Part shown: one piece after another, positions 22,176-33,600 of the stretch | Layout of the letters: each line of letters opens with the position of its first letter | How positions within the stretch are numbered: position 1 is the first letter of the stretch | DNA from: Halisarca cf. caerulea | Lineage: Eukaryota > Porifera > Demospongiae > Chondrillida > Halisarcidae | DNA length: 64,000 nucleotides | NCBI GenBank assembly: GCA_963170055.1 | Contig: CAUJGJ010000125.1 | Coordinates: 2,029,501-2,093,500, forward strand | Reading direction: 5' to 3' | Notes under the pieces: model-generated | Told to the model about the DNA's origin: nothing | The model's database searches: none | What the model saw: only the letters and a program-made list of their open reading frames with translations | Position numbers and translations under genes: made by a program

Positions 22176-25100
22176 ATGTGTAAAGGGTTTTTGACAGTTT
22201 TATCGGCTGTTTTACTGCCACTTTATTCTATAGGTGAGTGACTGCTGTTGTAGGCCCTTGGCTTTGATTCGTGATTCTGTACCTCGCCGATACGTACGCT
22301 ACCTCGATATCGTCACATGCCGTCATGGAGTCTATGATGCCATGAAGTCATATACCAATAATACTGCCCCTGTATTTTGCCTGTTCAAGAGCTGATTTAA
22401 TGTTTACTGTAAGTGTAACATGCTCAGAACCTGAGATGTTCCTACTCTCGTCTTTTGTTTGAGTATTTGGTGTTGAGTATACTAGGTATACTAGTATCTA
22501 TAAGATCCTTCGACAACAAGATCTATGTTTCTATGATGAGGCTAGTGCTCTGTGTTATCAATGATATTCTTTTTACGAATACTTTCGAGAAAATAGGAGG
22601 AAGTCATTGTATGCATTCCTTCCTGGATTTTACATAGCTATCATTACCATTTACATTTCTGGGGAATTCAGCTATAGGAATATTGTTGAAGATGCCCTAA
22701 TGCAGTGGAACCTGTATAATCTGGCACCCATTGGGGAATGAAAAGCGTGCTGGATTAGCAGGTTTCTGGATTATAGAGGTCAGTTTGTATGGTAAATTAA
22801 TGGTCGGTACCAGAGAATCTTGACTGGTTTAGGAGAATGCTGGTTTATAGAGGTGCTGGATTAGACAGGTTCCACTGTACAACACTACATATTATTTAAT
22901 GATTATTACCCTAAATTTGTGATGGGCACTGTGGTTTGCAATGCCCGTAATTTATTTTATACAGTTTGTTATTTATTTTATAAGCTCTGTGAGTGAATTA
23001 TATTACCAGGGAAATGAAAGCATGCAGATGCCATGATGAAGATTTCATCACTATGGCCTATATTTGCTTTCCCTGGCTACAATTCTATGTTAGTGTTGTC
23101 CCTCAAGCACACCAACTTTTTCTCTGCATCAGTAACATTCTCCCAACCCTCATCTCACCTTTTCCCTGTGCTTGTTAAGTGTAAGATATTAACCATACTG
23201 GTTTATCTATAAGTGAGTAGCTAGGGATGCTCAGTGGCTTAGGATGAATGAGCACAAGATTATGGAATATTGTCTTGTACAACACTGACCCTTTCTTGGC
23301 TCCACTTTAGACCTATCTGTCTATCTATGTGCCTACATACACATTATATCTGTCTATTAACATTCTTATGTATATTAGACCTTCACCTCACCACCAATCA
23401 TACATATGTACATACTTTTATAGTATTTTATCTTGTATCTTAAGGTACAGCAATACCCCCCCTTATTTTAATCCCTCCAAATGAAATAAATCTAGATACG
23501 TACCTTGTTCCCCTAATTAAATCATCCTAGGATACTATACCCAGTATTACATCCCTCCCTCTTTGTACTTGTACGAACACTAAACCCAAAAATTGAGGTC
23601 AATATAGCCACTTTAGCTTAAAGTGTGATGATAATAATATTATAGTACGTATAAATGGCATTTATAGACCAGGGCAATGCATCTGTGATTAATCTGGATT
23701 AAGGCTAATATTGTAATATGCTAGTATTCTGAAGTTGGTGTTGGTGGCACCATTCTACACGTGCGTCAACAACAGTGTGCTATGTCATCTGTTCCATACA
23801 GGGGCAACATTTTGTACATTAGAATTTCTTTCTCTGATTTTGATGAGTACCTACTGTATATATATAGGATCGGTAGGACCTTAGGATACCTAGCTACATA
23901 TGTGTATTTATAATTCAACCTTGTGGCTGTAGTAGCCCATGTGGTGGAAGTCATACCTCATCTTTTGGAAGTGACTTGCTCATTTTTGGCAAGTCATGCC
24001 AGGTGACTAATGCGCCCTAGGATTCTGATGCACCCTAGGATTCTCATAAAACCTGTATGCCAGCTACAGCTAAAACTCTCCATTCTTACAGTTGTAGCAG
24101 ACAATACATAAATTAAGCATAGGCGTAGGAAGATGTTTTGAATTGGGGGGGGAGCAATGAACACCACGTAACATGAATCCTTTTAGTGTAACTAGCGTAA
24201 TCGGTGCATGATGCCAACGTAACGATAGAGTTTCTACAGTAGATTCATTATCTTCTGAGTTTGAGGATATATACATATAACATTGTTTCTTTCAACTTTG
24301 GAGGAACGTTCAGTTCAGTTCAGTAAAATTTTAATTATTTAGACTGGAGATGCCACTAGCCCAGTGGGCTTCTACGTAGGCTCCCAGAGACAAACAATGA
24401 CATAACAATACAAGCATAAACAATAAAATATGCACATGCATAAGCTACTGGACTGAAACTCTAAAACAAGCACACGTATGAAGGAAAATACTGGGCAAGA
24501 CACTTAGACTAAGAACATGCATGCACAGGCATAGAGGACAGTTCTAGACTCTACTCTGTCTGAAGATTACACTAACTACTGCTAAACTAATTGAAGAATA
24601 GAATGGATGAACCTCTTCAGCAGTACAAGATCTAGCCTGTGAATCACTCTGTCTGTATACAAATCCTTGCAGTCTACTTGTTTTGAAGAACCAGGCAAAG
24701 ACCAGCAGACAAACAAATTTACCAGTCGCTTCTTACAGGCCGACAACGGCAAAACCGCGCTACACGGATTGCGCAATAATTGCAAATGGCGGCTTGCGAT
24801 AGGTAGCATTATAATGCCAATTTTATGGCTTAAAACTTCCTCTTTATGAGAGAGTTTTACAATAAAACTTACTTCCTGTTGGAATGTAGTATATTTAAAC
24901 TTTTAAATGTGATTTTTAGGTTACTTGGCAGATTTTTGATTATTTTAAAAATGAAGATGTAGAGCCGCCCCCCCCCCCCGGTTCCTACACCTATGTTAAG
25001 GAATGGGCTAGTTTTAAATCTCCCTATAACATTAAATCATTATGATTGCCTTTTTAAGGAATACGTAACTTGTGACCTTAGAAGTATAATTACTGCATCA

Positions 25101-27559
25101 TCACTAGCCTGTACTACATCACTAGTCTTCACTACAAGCATCACATGAATATGTACATACGTACGTAGATGTCAGTCTCAACTTTAAATTTTATCGAGCA
25201 GTTTATCTGTTGAGTTTCAAGCCTGAGAACTTCAATATTGCTTGTCAAGTGATTAGAGGGTATGGAGCCACAACCCTCATTTACATATAACTCAAATTAC
25301 ATTTTGAATGTGATGTTGTCATTCCTATGAGACATGTTCTCATCAGGGCGTGACATTACATTTAAATATTGGATGCATGATGTGGTCCACATTGTCTGAG
25401 ACTGTTAGAATACATATACGTACGTACATACGTACATACATATGTACATTGATTAAATAGTCCTATTTACTTATTAATAGTGGAGTTCAATAATTTTACC
25501 CCAAAATGAGAAGTAAATGCAATGTTTCTATCAATTTTGTAGCCAATATACCGTATTACGTCCGGGATTCACCTATAAGGTTTAAAGTGGAACCTCAAGA
25601 TCAAACAAAAGTCCACTATGAAATTCTTTCATCAAGTAATATTACCTTTAATTGTGAATTTTCAGTGGAACCTGTTGTCAGTGGTTGGTATCCAAAAATT
25701 TATTGGTATCACAATGGAAGCATTGTCCAAGAGTCGGAGGGTATACACGTTCAGTCCAACCATTGGAACTGGACGCAACTGTCAACGGTGTATCCTGGTT
25801 CCTATCAGTGTGTTGTGAATGACGGCTACTTCACAACTGTTTCACGCAAAGCTTGGTTTTTTCTCTATGGTACGTACGTATGTCAATTTGTTACTATACC
25901 CGATGCGTGGGTGTGGTCATTGATTGAAATATCTCTACAGGTACTGTGGAGGACCCTCCTGAAGTCATGGCCGTGTCTTCTAACTACTCCATTGGGGAGA
26001 CTGTTGTCTTGAAATGCAGGCCTAACATACCTGAGCCTACCATGATATGGAAGAAAAACAATAAAATTATTGATATTCATCCACCTAAATTTATTCCATT
26101 AAAAAGTGGTGACCTCCTCTTATATGATGCAGAAGTGTCTGATTCAGGGCACTATGCTTGTTTAGCTGTAAGTCAATATTACAGCAATCCAGATAAACTT
26201 GCTATGGTTGCAATTTTTTCCTTATCAGTTATACCATCTAAAGGTATGTATTAACAGGTATATTTTTAATTGTTGTCATTGACTACTCTTTTGTTTATCT
26301 TTAGTTTATCATCAAATGGAATTTATATTATTGCCCGAGAGCCAATTTATTTATCAAAATAAGGATGTTAATCTATCCTGTGTTGCCAGAGGCAACAATC
26401 TAACATATATTTGGTTACGGGACAGCAAACCACTGCAAGGACGTATGTTTGGTAACTCTGTGATTAACATTAACCCTCTTCTTGATGGAACTTATACATG
26501 TGTTGTATCTGATGAGCAAAAGAGTATATCTGCTACTGCTACTGCTACAAGTGAGTTAGTACTTGTTTCTTCATCTTGTATGTGTGCGTGAAAGTATCTT
26601 ATCTTTCTCCTTCCTGTAGTGTTCAAGAAGAGGGAATGTTCGGATCAATCAGTCGATTATTTTAGTAATGGCATGACTAATGAACCACTTACTTTGATGT
26701 GTTATGCTCCATTTCACTCTCTTGATATCGAGTGGTATCACAATGGAAAGAAATTGAACAACACTAAATCCACTCTAACTATTCCAAAAGAAATCAATGT
26801 CACTGATGTCATTGGAATTTATCAATGTTTTGTGCAAGATAAGAACTTCACAGCAATTCCGTATCATTCTCAACAGATGTCAAGTTATCGATTGATCATG
26901 AAGAGTGAGTTAAATGATAAGATGTGCATAATATCTTCATTTACTATGAATTTGGTTCAAGTAATATGTACATTGGTAGAATGTACTAATCACGATAATC
27001 GGACAAAGCATGTCTGCTTTGCCAATGCCCTATAAGACATTTCTGGGGATTCCACCCTTCATTAGTAGCACTGGGTGGTAGCAGTAACGGATGTTCCTTG
27101 GAAACCTCCCATCACGAGATTGGTCAAGGAAATTCAAAACCACTGGATGGTATTTAACGGATATCTACACCAAACACACAGATTAATGCCAAGTACTGGT
27201 TAGTTAGTACTGACTGTTCTTGCCTTTAAAAGCTACAACAAAAAGCTTAGCCTAGTGTATAGATATGCTGGTATTTTTAGTTTGAGCCTTTTATAAGTTA
27301 AGAGTTAACTTTTAGAGTAGTTGCATCTTCAGGTGCCGAAGTGCTCTGTCCTTACTGTGAATGCTGGTCACCGTTGATGGTGCTATATGGTACGTATGTA
27401 CTGTAGTATGTACGTATGTAAAACCCAATTTAACTCACTTATCATAATGTTACAATTTTTTGAAATAAAGTAATGATTGTTACTAATAGCTTTATAGTAC
27501 TTTTTGGGAGTGCTGGTGGCTCAGTAAGTCAACTCTGAAAGTTAAGCTGTGAATCCGGG

Positions 27560-27636
<77 letters not shown>

Positions 27637-30600
27637 TACTGGGGTTTAGGGTTGGGAATCACTGCTGCTGTGAGTTAGGTGGACATGCCACTGCTCTTCA
27701 TCTGCAGCCCAGCTCTCCCCATCTCATGCGGCTTGAACCCTCACAGATGAGCAACCCCTGATTGCACAAGGGGGGCATCAGGGATGGTGGGGGCAGCTGG
27801 GCCCGTATCCAGTGGGTCTCTCCCTCACTGATGTCTAGTGGCTCACCCCCAGTTGGGCCCAACAAGGGGGGCCGCAATAGCCCACACTGCAGGCTGTAGT
27901 ATTACAAGCCCAAGATACTGGGCACCTTATCAATAGTTTCTGGCTAATCATGCCCCAGTTTAAATGGCAACGTATGTTTATCATAATAATTGTACTATTA
28001 TTATATGATAAGAATAATGGTAATAGGCATGATATTATGATTAAAATAAGTTATTGTGACTGTTATTCTTTTATTATGACAATGCCAACTACTTATGTAC
28101 ATGTATGTACTACAACATATGTATTGTCACATTGCACACACGCATACACTGAGTCTCACACATAAGCAAAAAAGGTGTTAATGTCGTTGTTTGTATGCTT
28201 TGTTGTTCCTGGTAATAATAATTATAATAATAATTGTCATTACTGTATTATTATAATTGTTGAGTATATAAGAGCTAGTGCGTGCTTACTGTATTTCTTT
28301 GTGTGTGTGCTGTGATATATGGTATACAGTAGTATGACATATTCTCATGTGGTGTTCTGTGTCACTACAGACAAACCTAATCCTCCTGGTAAATTGGAGT
28401 ACTCTGAATGTGTGTGTGGAATGCCTTGTAATCTCACATGGGAAAGAGCTGAAAACAAAGTGGTATTTGGAACTCAGTTTGTTGCTGTGAAAAGCAGTGA
28501 TGGCACTTGCTCAAGTGAAACACCGCTTGATTTTTTTCTAGAAAGGCTGCCACAAGTACCCGCACTCTCAAAGTGCTGTGGCAGAGTTGCACTCTATGTA
28601 ATTTCTACATCTAATCATAAAAATGCAAGCCCCTTTAATTTTCTGTGGTCTACACCTGGAAATCAAACAAGACTAATTGATGTGTGTGGTGGTGAGTTAT
28701 AACATGAAGAGTGTATTTTTTCCTTTTACCTTCTATATATATGTGAATGTCTCCTTCAGATAAATGTAGAATGGATCTGAATGGCAATTTTACATGTTCT
28801 GTGGACGAACTTACCAAATCAAATTTTGAGTGTGATTTTCATTGGTCTTATGATCCTTCCGATGGGCCTATTCAATCAGTCTATGATTCTTCAGATCTAC
28901 TTTTAAGATGCAATGATGCTTATGAGAAGGTGAAGTGCACATTGTCTAGTATGCAATGATTCCATATGTTCTATTTTTCATAAACAGAATCACTTACTGC
29001 CACTTTCTTTTGTACTATGTCGGCTGCAAGTTGCTGAGCATGTACTGTAGTGGCCCTTATTATCACTGGACTTCACCTTTGTAATTTTTTAGGATTAAAT
29101 CACTGAATTTTCTTGCTAAATTATCAGTTTCAGTCTAACAAAAAGTTATGTTGTGTGTTTTGTTTACACATACGTAATTATTTGATTCACACCAGTCCTG
29201 GTTCCTTTTTTATCTCCACTATGTATGCAACATAAGTGCAAACAAGTATCCTGGTTCTCGGTTTGCAAATAAAAAGTATTGTCACAATAATATGCGCCAA
29301 TTCATGGTATGTACTATATCTCAAAGCCTGGGTATATCCTGGGGTATGTAATTTTGAATTTTCATGACAGTGACATCACTGTGAATAACTTCCTGAGTTT
29401 TCTTTGTTGTCACTTCTTTCTTAAAGGCATATTGCTACTCATCCATTTAGAGATTCTCTAAAATGTACTCTTCTGGGTGTTTAAGAGATAGCATGTTAGC
29501 ACTTTTGATGTCACTGTGACTCAATTTTTATGGTATATATACGTACTTATGTTCTGATGCTTCGTGTTAGATACTTATGTGTATAGCTGAGTTTACTATT
29601 GGTCACTGAAATGTTTCATTTGACTTTCAAGACCCCTGTAAGTATTTTTCGCATTTCCTTCAGGTTTTGTAAGCTTTACTTTGTTATTGCATGCCATAAT
29701 TTTCGTGAAATGTGTGATTCATTTGCTTTACGAAGTTTTCCCATACCTGTAGGATCTGCATAGCAAACAGCTTCATGCCAGATTTAGTGATGTACCATGT
29801 GATGTGGAATGCTTTCTTAGTGTAAACGACACAGGATGGTCTGGTGTAGCTGGTAAATTTATAACTTTCACTCGTTCACTGTCTGTGAAGATCAACTCAT
29901 CAAGTAGGTTTGATTTTTCTTACATGTACGTACGCATTTGCTATGAATGCAAAGGTATTGTACTTTAGAACCACAGAGGGCACCAGAATTAATGAATATT
30001 ACAAGAGTAAATTGCTCACAATTTCTGTTGGAGTTAAAAGTACGTAGTCTATTTTATCCTTTTATGTGCTGTATTCAGCAGGATATTTCTGTTTTGAGCA
30101 GGTTCCCAAGCCTTCCTGTGGTGCCCTAACACATTTCAATGTAAATATTGATGAATCAGATCAGTTGAAGCTACCCATTGATGAAGCACTTGATTATGAT
30201 GGGTTAGTAACGTTATCAGTAACATCTTCCAATCCCGCTAACTTTTCAGTATCAGCAATTAATGATGGTGGAGAATCTGAAATAAGCAACACGCTTAGTG
30301 TGCCTTCACTCAGTAGAGGTTGGTGTTGTTCTTTGAGAATTCCATTCTTTTTGATTACTTCTTTCTCACCTTAACAGAAGAAGTCAATCGCTGTGGCACA
30401 GTAAGTTGTCAGAGGAATGTTGATAATTGTGGATCAAGGAAAATCAGTTGCTCACTAAACTTTACCTCCTTCGAGCTTTCAAGGATTTCCTCTGTGCATT
30501 ATACTGTGTTTGATTGTTCTAACTACCACCTGGTCAGTTTTGTCAGAGCTAAGTGTCAACTTGACATTGATTGTGAAAAGGTCCTAAGCAGTAATTTGTC

Positions 30601-33600
30601 AAGACCTTACGAAACAAATATGCAACCAGTATATTGTGACAGCCATACCAACAGAATAAAATGTTTAGTGTTTCAGATTACATTTGGAGAGATGTCGTTA
30701 TTTTTCAATGAGACTGTGGATGGTGAGTTTTTTTTTACGCATGCATCCAAGAAATCCTCTAAGCAATAGTAGATTGGCAGTTTGCCATCTCCTATTTGCT
30801 TTCTTTGTCTTTGTACATTTTACGTAAACAGGTGCATTAGTTAAAATTTAAATTTGTATTTAAGATCTTAGAGTTTACAGTATATACAATTTTAAAGGTT
30901 TTTTCTTACTTTCTCCTATTGTAGCTTCAACTTGTGACAATAATGATTATTGGGGTAAGATCATTTTGTCGTTTGGTATGTTTTCAACATGTAGGTTTAT
31001 TTTATTGCTACAAAAAGTCAATTTTTTGACATTACTGTATTGCAATATCATTCCGTGTAATGCAGTATTTATCATAGCCTTCCATTGTTATGTAATGTAC
31101 TTGGCCAGTCTACATCTGTAGTATGTGTATGGTCTTGTTTTGCTTATGATGTATACAATTCTGTTACATTTGGGAATATACCACAGCAAGTATATGTACC
31201 ATACCCTACGTACAGTAGTTGCTTTATTATTTTTTTATTTTCCGACATTGTAGAGTACTGTAAGCAAGATTCACAAGGTGAGAGACAGTCACTGTAGGTA
31301 GAGTATTGTGTAAAGATTGTGCTGTGCCATGCAGTAAGCTGTACTGTGCCATGCAGTTGTAATCCAGTCTATTCTGTAACATGAGCAGATCCTGTCCTGT
31401 TACTTCTTTGCATAGTAGTACTTGTTTCAGTATTCATTATTCAATGGGTACAGCGTACATACTGTATGTGCATATTGTTATGTGGTCCAGTGGTGATTAA
31501 GCAGTGCCTTATCAAAGTAAATTCTCTAGCCTATGTGTCCTGCTTTCTTGCATTTAAATGTTGATAGTTCATTGACTGCATTACAACAAAATATAGATTC
31601 TCTTGTAAGCTTGTTGACTGAAAATGCCCACTGCAGTTGGCTTGCCTATGAAAAATTGTGTTATTGTAAACTTGAGGGAGTGAATTGTATATTTATAGAA
31701 AGCAGGAAATACGTAGTGTACTTATGTTTTTATCTCAGCAGGAAGAAGCACTTTGCATGATACTATTCGTAAGTACAGTAAATGTATAATAATTATATGA
31801 AAAAACCACTTGAAAGCGTACATCACTGTTCTCAGTATTGAAGGTTACTTTTCACAATCCACCTTTCTTGAAGAGAGCCTATTGTGTGATGTCGTATTAT
31901 GACCCATATATAGATACCCACAACTGATACTGTGTAGTTGCAGACTCCACATGTAGAAGTGGCTTATTTGCCTGCTCCAATGATTTTGAGATAGTTTAGT
32001 AGTTGTTATCACCTACTTATGTACTTCCAAGGACTGCAACTAAAATTGAATATGAGACTGCTGAGGCTTGTGTGTGTATTTGATTCTTCATGAAGGCCTC
32101 GTAATATGGTTGACTGCAGCCTGAGGAAGTGGTTGATAATCCATAGTGGCATGTGCCAAACAGTGGTGTAACTACGTACCTGTGTTTGGGAGAATTGCAT
32201 GATTGGAGTGTTACTATTTAACGACATCTTCTTGGAGTTACATAGTTAGTCTGGGGTGATCATAGCTTTTATCACCAAGGAGGTACTGTCCATTGTCTAG
32301 GATATACGTAGGTTGCAATATGTGCTTTCACACTTGCATGAGCCTTTCAGTCCAGCTACTACACTGTTATCTTATTTGTGGTAATCCATTAATTTGGTAC
32401 CACTCATTCTGATTTCATGCTCTTTGTGCATTCCATATATACGTATATGTGTGAAACTCCCAGAGTGATGTGCTGTAAATATTATTTACAATGTCATGTG
32501 AATCAACCACAATACTCCTTTTTTGTTTAAGTACGTAGGTTTAATCAGCACTGTACATATTATCTACAATGTCATGTGAATCAACCACAGTACTCCTTTT
32601 TTGTTTAAGTACGTAGGTTTAATCAGCACTGTACATATGCCTCTAGGAATGTACCATAAATACTCTCCATTGTAAATTGAGTTTTGTTATGTTTGACAGA
32701 CTTCACGAGGGGCCATCATTCTCAGCAATTTAGGATTCTAATTTGTAGCCCAGTACTTATGCAATAGTGGACTTCACAGGATTTTTATTCACAAATATTT
32801 TTATCACCTCTACAATCCATTGACCAAATTTAGTGACTGCAAATATTGCAGTGTAGGGTATAATATGTACTTCTATGAATTTCATATGCACCATTACAGT
32901 ATTACCACAGTACAGTGGGTATTTTTTGAAGTGAACCGTGAAATATTTTCCCGCAAAAGTTAGTATTACTGCAAGTTTTTTATATCCTTCTGGTATGACC
33001 CATGAATTTTATTACTATGAATAATCCAATTTTTAGCATCCATGCAAGTTTAACCCCTTGAAAAATACCCCATATACATACATATGTGTACACTATTTAC
33101 CTACTTTTATCTTTATATGTGCAGAGCTACGTAGAAATAGCTGCCTGCCATTTTCTGTGCAAAACGTGAATATGGCTGACCAAAATTGGGTTGCGTCAGC
33201 CATTTGGCTGACTACTAAAACTGAGAGCTGAGTCTCTGATATTGGCTATTACAGTTGAGTGTCAATTTGTAGTGCCAATCTCAAGCCCCAGTACTAAAGA
33301 TTCCTTTGTATTAGGTATGTACACATGTATGTACATACGTATGTACATAATGACGGTTAGAAATGGCTGACCAATCTTCAATATGTCCTACCAATATACT
33401 ACTGGGTCAGCTGTTTGTCCTAGCAAAGGTCAAATGCTATTTCTACCACTGCATGTGCATTGTCTTTATCATTTCATCTGATCCATTTTGTCTAGATTCC
33501 AATTCTCAGTCTGCAACTATTCCTACAGCCAGCTGTGAGTATCTTATCCTTGATACTTATTCATTGAACTTCATTGAACATTTGCATGAGTAGCGTGAAA

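Noticed and set aside
24582..24849. Overlapping ORFs on both strands with CpG content
   Set aside because: No domain or exon partners; lies in receptor intron 1.
27330..27392. Possible extra receptor exon after caggtgccgaagtg
   Set aside because: Does not keep the phase-1 junction required between Ig4 and FN3-a and contains no domain-like sequence.
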